From Colletotrichum lupini (Eukaryota; Ascomycota; Sordariomycetes; Glomerellales; Glomerellaceae), in assembly GCF_023278565.1 (NCBI RefSeq), contig NC_064679.1, forward strand, positions 310,001 through 374,000: a stretch of DNA of 64,000 bases, written 5' to 3'. The notes below the pieces were generated by a model. It had not been told where the DNA came from and ran no database searches. It saw nothing but the letters and a program-made list of their open reading frames with translations. Both the position numbers and the translations under genes were made by a program. This document shows, piece by piece, positions 1 to 10,131 of this stretch. Every line of letters starts with the position of its first letter. Within the stretch, counting starts at the first letter, position 1.

Positions 1-487
1 AATATAAAATAGCTCGTAATTTAAAAAATATAACTATTATTAATTACTCCGTAAATATTAAATAACGATATATTAAATCGGCTAGTTTTATATATAAAAT
101 TTATTAATAAAACATCCGGATATTATTAAATAAAAAAATCGTAGTAATAAGTACGATAAATAAGCTCGTAATATAGCCCGCGTCGTCGTATTAAAAATAG
201 TATTAGTACTTTATTAAATTACGTAATTAGTTAAATAATTACTTAATAGGGGTCTTACTACCTAATTCGTTATAATAATAAATAGCTAATGTATTAAATA
301 TATCGTAAGTAATAATACTATTATAATTACTACTTTCCGACCGCAAGCTTAAAAGGATTTAAATAGGTTAAATATCTTTATTTTATTAATTAACGATTTA
401 GTCCTTTTTATTACGTAGTAGCGCGCGGTAATAATATATAAAAGCGTTAATATTACTAAATAAGTAGTTATAATAGTTATAAAAATT
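1..487. repeat. AT-rich RIP-mutated DNA, unidentified
   Basis: The sequence is rich in TpA with very few CpA or TpG steps and no sustained open frame on either strand, as expected for an old repeat mutated by RIP. I could not match it to the other repeats in the window. It is the left host side of the solo LTR that follows. Confidence 0.7.
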
Positions 488-1001
488 TGTTACGAAGGTA
501 ACTTTGTTTACCTTATTATTCGCCTTATTATCAATATTACGTAAGCAAACTATATACTATATTAATCTACGATTTCTATAGATTATTATAGGTATTGATT
601 ATGTAAGCAATACTGCTTATATAAGCTTACGTAAGCAATGGAAAGTACTAAAAGGTAACTAAATAATCTGGAATTTACTCGAGGCGGAATTACGTACTAC
701 GATTACGTATTTACTTACGTATACGCTTATTAATTATATCATAATTAATAAGCAATAGAATATTCTAGTAGGAGGTTTTTATACCTATATATAGGCGTAT
801 ATTTACCTACTTAGACCTTTCGTTAAGCAAGCAACTTCTTATATAGTAATTTAATTATATTACTCTCTTTATTACAAAAACCTCTTTTATATACGCTTAT
901 TTCCCCTATATTTATATATTCTTGCTTCTATATAAATATTTACTTTTTATATTCTTTATAAGAATATCCCGCATTACCTTGTTAAAGCTATACGTGCTAG
1001 A
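488..1001 (+). repeat. Solo LTR of Copia family B, RIP-mutated
   Basis: The 514-bp sequence runs from TGTTACGAAGG to ACGTGCTAGA and aligns end to end with the reverse complement of the LTRs at 48891-49404 and 54307-54820, with the same length. Most differences are C to T before A, or G to A after T, in this copy, which is the RIP signature. The five bases before it (483-487) and after it (1002-1006) are both AAATT, a perfect target-site duplication. No internal retrotransposon sequence is attached, so this is a solo LTR left by LTR-LTR recombination. It lies in the opposite orientation to the full family B element. Confidence 0.93.
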
Positions 1002-1472
1002 AAATTACTAATAATAAAATAAAAAAGCTAATTACTATTTAAAAAGCTAGTAGCGATTTACTAATAATAATCTATAAACGAGGTTAAGGATTTATAATAC
1101 TTATTTAAATAAGTTAACTTTACGAAGTATTACCGCTTTTAATTATAACGTAGGTTATAAATATAATAATAAGTAACGGTAGTTAATACTTTAATAAAAA
1201 GCTTATATTAAATAATTCGGACTATAAAACCAGCTTTATAAATAGCCTCGTTAAGTATTACTCTAGCCTTAAGTAGGTTAAAAAAGCGCTAGTTATAAAG
1301 TAAATAGTCGTACTCTACGTAATTATAATTATTATAATTAATAATATACTAATAAATAAAGGGATTGTTAACTTTATAATTATTCTCTTTTTGCGGTATA
1401 TTAATGTTAGGAATAGCTTTAATTAGTAATAGCGGTAGCGGTAGCGAGGTTAACGAAGTAGTGGTTATAAGT
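1002..1472. repeat. AT-rich RIP-mutated DNA, unidentified
   Basis: This continues the RIPed repeat on the right of the solo LTR. Composition changes abruptly to ordinary host DNA at about 1470. I see no gene remnant that can be named. Confidence 0.6.
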
Positions 1473-1520
1473 GGGTAGGTAGGTAGGTAGGTAGGTAAGT
1501 GGGTAGGTAAGTGGGTAGGT
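1473..1520. repeat. GGTA microsatellite
   Basis: Tandem GGTA units, with some GTGGGTA variants, sit exactly at the boundary between the AT-rich block and gene-dense DNA. Confidence 0.85.
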
Positions 1521-2241
1521 ATGGGCAGCTGGGCTCCGTGGTCGGAGGTAGGGCCTGCCGCAGCCACACTTGGTGGCAGAATAGCGGGAGCTGCTGGCAG
1601 ATTATCCTCGCCCCAAAATAAACACCATGCACAAGAGCACCACTTGTTATCCAGAAAAGCGGTTTACGGATACCTTAACGATAGAGTTATAGAAAACCTT
1701 GAACTCTATTGAGGAAAGACCTCTGTTTGTCGGCAAAATCGGCCAGGCACGGCAGGCGTTGCCGGATTCCCACCCTTTAACGCAGTATTTGTCGACGGCA
1801 AAAATGAGCCGGTGCGTGGACACTGGGCAGTCAATCATAGAAGCGGATCTTAAGGTTCTCTCGCTGCTGGGCATTGCCCTGTGCTCGCTTCAAATCGCAT
1901 TCTGCTGCTCGTTGCACTTAGGCTTTTTTCCCGTTTCTTCTTCTTGGCAGCCGGGGGGATATTCACTTATTCTTGCCTTAGTCAGCGAATGGGCGATTGG
2001 AGAAAGGTCATCATAGATGCCTTAAAATAGAACGCCAGGTCGCCAGGCACGAAACAGCTCTTATCTTATCGCAACCAGAACCTTCTCCAATCGTAACGTC
2101 ACCGACGCAAATGTTCGTCGCGTACCGCCAACACCAATTCCCGGCGCATCGCACCTTCAATCGTTCCACGAATTGACCGAAAATAACCGAATATCACACC
2201 CCGAAAATCCTGCAGAATTCGAAAGAATACCTTCTATCGAA
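1521..2241. other. Intergenic, COX23 upstream region
   Basis: Host composition. Short open frames occur on both strands, but none has intron, domain or start-site support. The right part presumably holds the COX23 promoter; I see no convincing TATA box. Confidence 0.5.
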
Positions 2242-2728
2242 ATGTCGGAACCTCAGAAGCCTGCGACGGCCGCACCCGAAAAGGTCGACGAGACCTACAC
2301 CGAGAGCAAGGCCAAGTTTGAAGGGTAGGCCGGCCTGCGTGTCACGTTCAACCTCGTGACAATCGCTCAAACATATTGCGTAGGAAGGCGAAGAGCGAGT
2401 ACTTTGATCCTTGTCAAGAGCTTGCGCAGAAGAGCATTAAATGCCTGCACCGGAATGGGGGAGACAGGGCCATGTGCGGAGATTACTTTCAGTAAGTGGG
2501 AGTTGCTACCTTTTCTCTGTTGTTCAAGGCTCTTGGCCGCCTTCTGAGCTGCGCGAGAATACTGGACTGACTTGATATCCCAGAGCATACCGAGATTGCA
2601 AGAAGGCTTGGGTACGCTACCTTCCCCCCTCACTCCGTTGGCGCAGCTAGCCGTATTCTCAGGCCCTAATTCTATAGCAGTTCGACAAGCTCAAGGCAGA
2701 CCGAAAGGCGCAGGGTGCTTGGTGGTGA
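2242..2728 (+). CDS. COX23: Cytochrome c oxidase assembly protein Cox23 (twin CX9C)
   Basis: Four exons give an 88-residue protein: 2242-2324, 2384-2491, 2584-2611 and 2681-2728. All three introns are GT-AG and the phases agree. The product is a small CHCH protein of the mitochondrial intermembrane space, where the Cox17-related Cox23 supports copper delivery and assembly of cytochrome c oxidase; such proteins are normally oxidised by Mia40/Erv1. The diagnostic feature is a twin CX9C motif, Cys38-x9-Cys48 and Cys59-x9-Cys69, with DPCQELAQKSIKCLHRN in the first helix and CGDYFQAYRDCKKAW in the second. Each helix is split by or abuts an intron, so no long single open frame shows the gene. The ATG is the only one in frame ahead of the motif. 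It ends 640 bp upstream of NAA25 on the same strand. Confidence 0.9.
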
Positions 2729-3371
2729 TGTGAATGGGTGTAAACGACGTTCGCCAATGCCGATATGATACCGAGACGATCCGAACCGAATCTAGTCGAC
2801 GAACTTTTTGCGGGTGCAAGAAGATACGACATTGTACATTTTGTAAAACAACATGCATGCATGGAAAGGAGTATTCATGTGTATGAGTAATTCGGTCATG
2901 TTTCAAGATAGATACCAGCTCTTCTCTTTGTGTCTCGATGGCTACCCTTAGACCAAATCTGCCATGTGTCTGCAGGCTAAGGTATCCAAGTCCAGGTGGT
3001 GCCCTGTAGAGACTTAGTTACTGCATGCTCGACAACGTGCGGAAGATGCGCCTCGTTTTATGATAGATTATGTGTCCCATCCAGTAGTCGACATGTCTCA
3101 CTAGAAACCATAGCCAGCCCCGATCCGGGCTTGGAGGTTAATCGGCAACGTCGGCCGGATCGGCGTCGGGCTATCGGGAGAAGCGCGGCCGGCCAACGGC
3201 GCCGGAATCCCTAACGTGGGGGGTCGGCATTTCGGGAAGAGTGTTTACCCGAGCAACCAATCAAGCAACACAATGCCCATCCCTAAACGTCTCACAAGCT
3301 CCTGCTGCACTCTTACAGCACAGTGCCCCTCCAAGCTAATTCTGCCCCGCCATCCGATCAGAAGCATCACC
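2729..3371. other. Intergenic between COX23 and NAA25
   Basis: Contains the COX23 3' region and the NAA25 promoter and leader. An open frame runs in phase upstream of the NAA25 ATG from 3216, but its residues are not protein-like, so the start at 3372 (context CACCATG) is preferred. Confidence 0.5.
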
Positions 3372-6300
3372 ATGTCCTGGAACCGGCCTCAGCTGAGGAG
3401 CGGCACCGATCTGCAGCTGCAGTCGGCTTTCAATGACGGACAATGGGCCAACGCCATCCGTCTCGCGGAGCAGCGATTCCGGACCTTCAAGGATCCTTAT
3501 TTTGAGGTTTGCTCTCACCTCACCGCCAAATGTGAACCCTAAAATAGAACTAACCACATCATTCAGGCTGTGAAAATATGCGCAGAAAGTCAGTTGGACT
3601 CACCGTTGGAGAAGGCATCGCCCTTCATTGCTATCCGCAAGCTGGTTCAGGATCCGACTGCCGTGAGAGATCCTGACACTTTGGAGTTGCTTGAGTGGGC
3701 TTCAGAGGAGTTTATTGAGGACCGAGACTTTTCCGAGACCTTTGGCCCCCTGAAGCTGCGCTACGTCAAAGCCAAGCCCAAGGACAAAAATGGTGGAACG
3801 AGATGCTTGGAGTCATGTCTGCTACACTGGGATCTGGTTAGCGCGCAGCAAGTGAGTTCATCTCTGTCCTGAGCCCATGAAGGATTGAAGATGCTGATGC
3901 AGGCAAACAGATTGCAGCAGTGCTCGACAAGTCATTCCCTCAAGAAAGGAGCTTCCTTTTCTGGAACATCGCCATTACGCATCTGCTAGCAGTGAGTTCT
4001 TGATACCCTCTCAACGCCAAGAAGCACGCTAATTCTGTGTGAGACCAATGAGCAATGTCCAGCTGGAAAGAAGCAGCTCTATGGCATGCTCGCTCTGAAG
4101 CAAATGCAGCGTGCCGCGCAATTTGCAGAACAGGTAAGATTGATGGCAGTAATCCATGATGGCGGCTAATCTAGCTGATAGAGCGGTGCCGAGAAGAACG
4201 GCGAAGTCTCCGACCGAGCCATCAAGACGGAAGAAGAGATCCTTCTCTTCTACCGCATTCTCGAGGCTCATGGTTCTACGGCTGAATGGGAGGCGGCTCT
4301 GAAGGGCCCAACCCTCAACCCTGTCTACCAATTCAGGAAAGGACGCAAAGACTTGTTTTTACAAGCGATAGAAGTTCTCGAGCGGAAGGGCCAGTGGAAA
4401 ACTGTCTACGACCTGTGCAAGGACTGCCTGTCAACGACAGACGAAAACCAGAAATTGAGCCTCCTCGCCTGTGACTATGCGGTGTGGAAGAAATTCCTCA
4501 ATGCTGCTGGCCAGATAGGACAGACCCAAGAGTAAGTTGGACACCTTTGATCGATGACAACTTTGGCTGATGGTAGCAGGGCTTCGACCGAGGTTTCCGA
4601 ACTCATTAACCGCTTCCTGACTCAAGAGGGTGTACGATCCATCTATAAGCGCAACGTCCGTCTGGCCAAGGTTGAAGCAGCTTTCCTCTTCCCCAAGAGC
4701 ACGCAGTCTAGCTCTGATGCCGCATCGAATGAATTCGAGGAATTGCGCCAATACATTGAGGTTGAGTGCGAATCGCCCGCCTGTTTCGACGACGTCAGGG
4801 GCTTTGTCGAGCGGTTGCCACCACAGGAGATCAAGGCACTGGCATACGAATTCCTCATTGGATTGTCAGAAGAGTCTCAGGACTCCGCGAGATCAGCGTC
4901 TGTGAAGGCGCTTGCGTACAAGCTGCAGTACCTCGGACTATCTTCACCCAAGACCCTCGTTCGTGTCCCGAATGAGGATGTAAAGAAACCAAATGATTGG
5001 AAGTGTATAACTTGCAACACCACCAACAAGTCATCTACCTGCACCACCTGCGTCAAAAAACTCCTGGAGTCGACCTTGACTTTGTACTCCTCTCTCCTCA
5101 ACTCTACTGAAATAGGCCACCTCGATTGTGTTCCGGAACTTGCTATCCTTGCAGCATCATGCTGTGTGAGGCTGAGCGGCGCGCACGAGCGTGGTATCGA
5201 CAACCCTACCTCTCTTTCGAAGAACGGTAGACCTAACCGCTTGCTTCAAGCTGCCCTCATCATCGAAGACCAGCTCACCAGAACACCAAAGCACACACGA
5301 CTCACGTTGGTCCTGGTGCGCATATATCTTGTACTTGGATGTGCTTCTCGTGCTCGCGAAGTGTGGGATACCGCAGACGTGAAGCGTACTATTATTGATT
5401 CGCTTGGCCCCTACTTCTTTGACCGTCTGGCAACCATTGCGCCCACTTTAGTTCTACCGCCAAATAGACCTGAAAGAGGGCTGATGCAGGGACTGAAATC
5501 CCACTACCGGGCGTCTCTCAAGCTGAGAATGCCTAGAAGGCTGGCTGATGCTTTCGAGGCCGAGAGCTACACTGCCATTCTCGATATCCCTAGCTACACC
5601 GAGCGGCTGAGGTCAAGCTGCACCCTGGTGATGGGATATGTGGAGGAGTCCCAAGCTGCTCGAGCGCTGGATATCCGCAGCGACTCGATCTTTGAAGAAC
5701 CGGCGGTTGGTAAGTCATGACTAGGCTAACTTGGTTCCCTACGTCGTTCCCTCGTGCTGACTATTATTCGTAGAGGAAGTCACCGACAACTCTGTGCTGA
5801 ACGAAGTCATCGACTACGGATCTGTGCCTAACTTCGAAGCTGCCTCGGGCCGCCCGATATACGACGTCCTGCGGCTAGGCCCTGATCCATCGGTATGTCC
5901 CCTTCCACTGTACTAGGTACCATTTCTAACGTCTCATCCAGAACCTGCGTTCCCACTTAGCCCTCGCCGCAGAAAAGTTCTTTGAGGTTATGACCTTCAA
6001 GCCCGCAACGTCTTACAAAGTGGCCAACGTTGCGCAGACGACCGCGGCAGAGCTGGCCTTCGTCCTGGAATCCCTTCAGAGGTTGGGCAACACCTTCAGC
6101 AGATTCCTCCACACTCGCGGAAAGAATCTCACTCAACAGGAGGAAACCTACTACGAAGTCGTTTCACTTCTGATCACCCTGATTCCCCTCACCATCTCCG
6201 CCAGTCGCAGCCCACCACCTCCCGAGCTTCTGGCAAGCATTGCGTCCGCGATCAAGTCTGGCCTGGAGGTCCTTCGCGCGCAAGCACTATCGACGCCAGC

Positions 6301-6727
6301 TGATGCAGAAGGGTCCAAGACACTAATGATGCTGGGCTCACTCCACGGTCTGTCGATTCTTCGCGACGCTGCCGCCGCCGTGAAGCTAGCGACGTCTTAC
6401 ATAGTGACTTTCAACGACCGTGAGAAGGAGAGGGACCGTTCCGGGCAGAGTAACGTGCCCAAGGACGTGATGGCGCAAGTCAAGGCTCTCGAGAATGCGG
6501 CTAGCACTGCCTTCACGGAAGGCAAGGCACGGGTGGCTCTCCTGAAGCAGGAAAGCAACACGCTGAATGCGAAACTGGGCTCTTGGACGTTTGAGACGGA
6601 TTCTGGGGACGACTTGTCAAAACAGATACGCGAGGTGGCAGGTTCTCACGTTGGTGTTTGGTCACAGCGGGTGACCGACAGCTGGTGGACGAACGTGAAG
6701 GGTTGGGAATCGGTGCGATGGGAGTAG
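3372..6727 (+). CDS. NAA25: NatB N-terminal acetyltransferase auxiliary subunit (Naa25/Mdm20 family)
   Basis: Eight exons encode 988 residues: 3372-3506, 3567-3851, 3911-3991, 4053-4133, 4182-4531, 4580-5709, 5774-5892 and 5942-6727. All phases join. The product is the large, TPR-like scaffold that anchors the NatB catalytic subunit Naa20 to the ribosome for co-translational acetylation of Met-Asp/Glu/Asn/Gln starts. Family recognition rests on the N-terminal helical repeats (start MSWNRPQLRSGTDLQLQ, then the CLESCLLHWDLVSAQQ and RSFLFWNIAITHLL blocks) and the YRILEAHG and WKTVYDLCKDCL repeats. The length fits fungal homologues. One odd point is a cysteine knuckle at residues 453-468 (CITC...CTTC) preceded by Asp-Trp, discussed in the findings. 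The start has a good context. The downstream neighbour ILM1 is convergent. Confidence 0.87.
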
Positions 6728-7053
6728 ACGGCTCATTGCATTCATGATGTAGCCTATACCAACTCATGATTTTGTTTCAAGTTACCTAGAGTAGGAGGCT
6801 GTCACTCATAAGCTCGGGAGCCCAAAAATAGAAAACCGTCATGTCGCACATCAAATGATTATTACGCCGAGTATGCCCTTTTTCGTAGCGCCTGCCATCC
6901 CAAAACTCCACGCAATGCTAAAGGGGCCACGCAAGCGGCCCGAACCTTCCGGTAGCGCGGAAGCATATTCGTCTGATCGCTCCTGTGGTTGGGTGAACGC
7001 AACGCCTTCAATGCCTCCAGCGAACGGCTTAGTACACTCGATAGGCCTGTCGC
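6728..7053. other. Convergent intergenic region NAA25/ILM1
   Basis: Shared 3' region of two convergent genes. An open frame on + crosses it into the ILM1 coding region antisense and is not supported. Confidence 0.5.
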
Positions 7054-7774
7054 TCAGTTGTACCCTGACTGGCTTCCTCTCCTCTTGTGTTGGTTCTTAC
7101 GCTGGAACTCTTCCTGCTCCTCGCGCAGGGTCATCCAGACCCAGAACCAGCATAACATCTCGAGGAAGGCAAAGGTCAAGAACACACGGTTCTTGAGGCC
7201 GTCACCGCCCCAAGTCGAAGGTGTATAGCGCGGATTATTCGACTGGACGGAGGGATGGGCGAAGCGACTGCCGCCTTTCGAGGTTCCGCCATAAAGGGGG
7301 GATGAAGGGCCGAAGAGGAAGGTGTAGAGGACAAAACCGAAGGACATGACCATACGAGTTGGTGCTATGATTGGGTTGTGAGAAACTGCTTCGAACTACC
7401 AGCATAAGAAGGAAAAGCACGTTGCTTACCCTGTGTTCCCCAGTGGTAGATCAACCAGACTTCTTCGGGCATGCTGAGGGTAACGAGGTCGCTGATGCCT
7501 AGTATCCCAAGCACGGCAGCGAGGAAAGCGAGGGCGGGAGACCTGTTTTCGAAGCTTCGCGCATGGGGCTAAAGAGGAGATGTTAGCGCTCGACCTTGTT
7601 ACGAATGGACCATGAAGTGAGGCTTTGAAGACTTGCCATGCCCATCGACTCGCCCAGCACGTACACCATCGCCTGGTCTGCGATGGTCGCCGGGTTCGTC
7701 AGAAAGAAGTATGCGAGGGTGACATGGAAGAGGGAGAGGGAGGTAATGATTGTCTTCGCTGATATGATCGCCAT
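7054..7774 (-). CDS. ILM1: Ilm1 family membrane protein (increased loss of mitochondrial DNA)
   Basis: Three exons on the minus strand, 7774-7637, 7568-7430 and 7364-7054, encode 195 residues. The fungal Ilm1 family is named for a yeast mutant with raised loss of mitochondrial DNA; its molecular role is poorly known. Four hydrophobic segments are visible: near residues 8-28 (LSLFHVTLAYFFLTNP), after the first junction (ALAFLAAVLGILGISDLVTL), then VMSFGFVLYTFLFG and FLTFAFLEMLCWFWVWMTL. The conserved blocks ESMGMPHARSF and PEEVWLIYHWGTQAPTR span the two exon junctions, which fixes the splicing. The first intron starts with GCAAGT at 7636, so it is a GC-AG intron; a GT choice four bases later breaks the frame. 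The gene is divergent from CDC43. Confidence 0.85.
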
Positions 7775-8318
7775 GATTACGGTTCTTTGCGATGCGCTGT
7801 ATTCATCAAGGTGAGGGAACTGAAGCAAGGTCGTTGAGAAAGAGAGGGGGGGGGGGGGCAATTGACGTCGCAGTCGCAGGCGTAGTCGCGTCGGACAAGA
7901 AAAGAAATGGACCACCAGTCCAGCGCATGTCTTATCAGCAAGCAAACGAAGCGAAGTACCCAGGTAGTGGCTGCGAGGCTTATCGATCTGGAGCTTCTCA
8001 TTCGTCCCATCTGTTGAGACGGGGCGAGGCTTCAGCGCCGTTCAGCGGCCTTCTAGTGGACCTCCTCCCTGCTAGCGCTGTCGTTCTTTCCAGCAGCTCG
8101 CTGAGCTAAACCTGCTTAAGCTGAAGGTGCAGCTTTGGTGGGGGGTGGGGTCCGTTCCTGATTGTGTCCTATGCCGGCCTGGGGCTTGAGGTGGGATGAA
8201 AGGTCCTGAAAACCATGGGGGGATTTTGTTCACTTGACCAAACGTCCCGGAGCTAGGTAACAAACCCCACCAACACTCTTCCCACCCGACTACGATCCTC
8301 GAATCCATCACGACCAAG
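7775..8318. promoter_or_regulatory. Divergent promoter region ILM1/CDC43
   Basis: About 540 bp separate the two divergent start codons. It holds a 13-G tract near 7846-7858. No clear TATA box is visible for either gene. Confidence 0.5.
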
Positions 8319-9743
8319 ATGGCAGCCGACACAGTCATGCCGCTCGAGAAAGCGAGGCACATCAAATACTGGCAACGCTGCCACAAGACCTTCCTCCCGC
8401 ACCAGTATACGTCGTCCGACAGCACGCGCATAGCTCTCAGCTTCTTCATCCTCGCCGCCCTCGACATACTCTCCCCCTCCGAGCCGACCAAGGATGCCCC
8501 CCACCTCCTCACACCCGCCGACCGAGCTGCCGCGCGCAAGTTCGTTCTGGGTCTCTACCACCCCGGCGGCGGCTTCTGCGGCTCTCCGAACCATGCTCTG
8601 CCAAGCGACTTATACGCCGGCTGGGACTTTGAAAAGGCAACGCCTAAAACGAGGAATGCGAGCTCGGCGAATCTGGCCTCGACATACTTTGCGCTGTTGA
8701 TCTTGGCCATTGTCGCGGACGGGCCAGAGGAGGCCAAGAGCGCCTTTGCGGGCGTGGATCGCGTTGCGACGTTGCGGTGGTTGAGGCGGCTGCAGAGGAC
8801 CGATGGCAGCTTTGGCGAGCTCGTGCTGGACGACGGGGCCATTGCTGGCGGGAGGGACATGCGGCTATGCTTTCTGGCCGCCACGATACGGTGGGCTCTA
8901 CGGGGCGATGCCAAGGAGGGAGACGAGGACTGGGTGGAGGACATTGACGTTGATGGCCTCGTTCGGCACATCCGCCAAGGACAGACCTATGACGGTGGAG
9001 TCGCTGAGAGCTCCCATGCAAACGAGTCTCATGGTACGCTCCTGCTACAATGGTGATGATGCTGAATACGTGAAGCTGATGTGAGGTTTGAAGCTGGCTA
9101 CGCATGGTGCGCCGTCAGCGCGCTGGTCCTCCTCGATCGACCCCCAGACCAGAGTGGAACTCCACACGACAGCCAGATACTTCAGCAAGGCGTCCCTGAC
9201 GCGTCCCTGTTGGTCAAGTTCCTGGTGTACCGCCAGTTCGAATACCTCGAGAAAGAAGACGACTCGGACGATCCCGACCATGCCAACTTTGCGCTGCCCG
9301 CGTCGTTGAGCGAGCTGACATTGGATCCAAACCTGCGCTTCGTTGGGTTCAATGGAAGGTGTAACAAGGTCGCGGACACATGCTATTGCTGGTGGGTAGG
9401 AGGGACACTACAGGTACAAGGAATATAGATTGTCGACTGCCAAGGGCCACGGTTTGCTGACGTTTTTAAGATGCTTGGTCACACCGATCTCATTGACGCC
9501 GAGCCGTCACGACGCTTCATCACCAAAAAAACACAGCATCTCATCGGTGGGTTCTCTAAGTATCCTGGAGGCCCGCCAGACATTTTCCACGGATTCCTTG
9601 GCCTAGCTGCACTCGCCATCATGGGAGACGCAGACCTAAAGCCATTCGATGCGTCCGTATGCGCGACAGACGCGACTATGCGTAATATCATATTTGCGAG
9701 AAACGGGCTCATCGAGACTACCAAGGCCACCAAGAAGACCTGA
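8319..9743 (+). CDS. CDC43: Geranylgeranyltransferase type I beta subunit
   Basis: Three exons, 8319-9033, 9094-9413 and 9471-9743, encode 435 residues. The protein is the catalytic beta subunit of GGTase-I, which attaches geranylgeranyl to CaaL-type C-termini of Rho GTPases such as Cdc42 and Rho1, working with the shared Ram2 alpha subunit in the cytosol. The alpha-alpha barrel repeats are visible as GGFCGS, DGSFGE, DGGVAESSHAN and GGFSKYPGG blocks. The zinc ligands expected for the family are present: Asp333 and Cys335 in the VADTCYCWWVGGTL block and His385 in DIFHGFLGL. The first junction uses the acceptor ending GAAG at 9093, which restores SHAGYAWCAVSAL; an earlier AG breaks the frame. 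The start ATG lies in context CAAGATGGC. The gene is convergent with KIN4. Confidence 0.88.
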
Positions 9744-10131
9744 ACTTGATAGACGCTATATCCTGGCGTAATCTGATCTACTTGCGCGCATTCGCTAACG
9801 GGAGGCTGGGAACTAACGCAAAGCACAATGACAGAATCACAGCGAGGTTTGGACATCATTATAGAGGAATACATCAAGCGTTGACTCGAAGTTTTATCTT
9901 CACTGCAAAGAAATCTCAACACCCTTTGTTTGGTACAAGGTATCCTCTAAGTATAGTACAAGTCGCCAAAAGGGGAATATACAGAAAAAAAAAAAAAACA
10001 CTATGAAAGCTTTTGCCTGGACTCGTTCCTTGGAGCGTGTTTGATCAAACTCGCAGTAAACATTGTATTTGAGGAGAAAAAAGTGGCCATCATCCTCCTT
10101 GATGGACGGCAGAAAGGGTAGTTGGGGTTGA
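9744..10131. other. Convergent intergenic region CDC43/KIN4
   Basis: Shared 3' flank of two convergent genes, with a 14-A tract at about 9986-9999. No gene seen. Confidence 0.5.
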
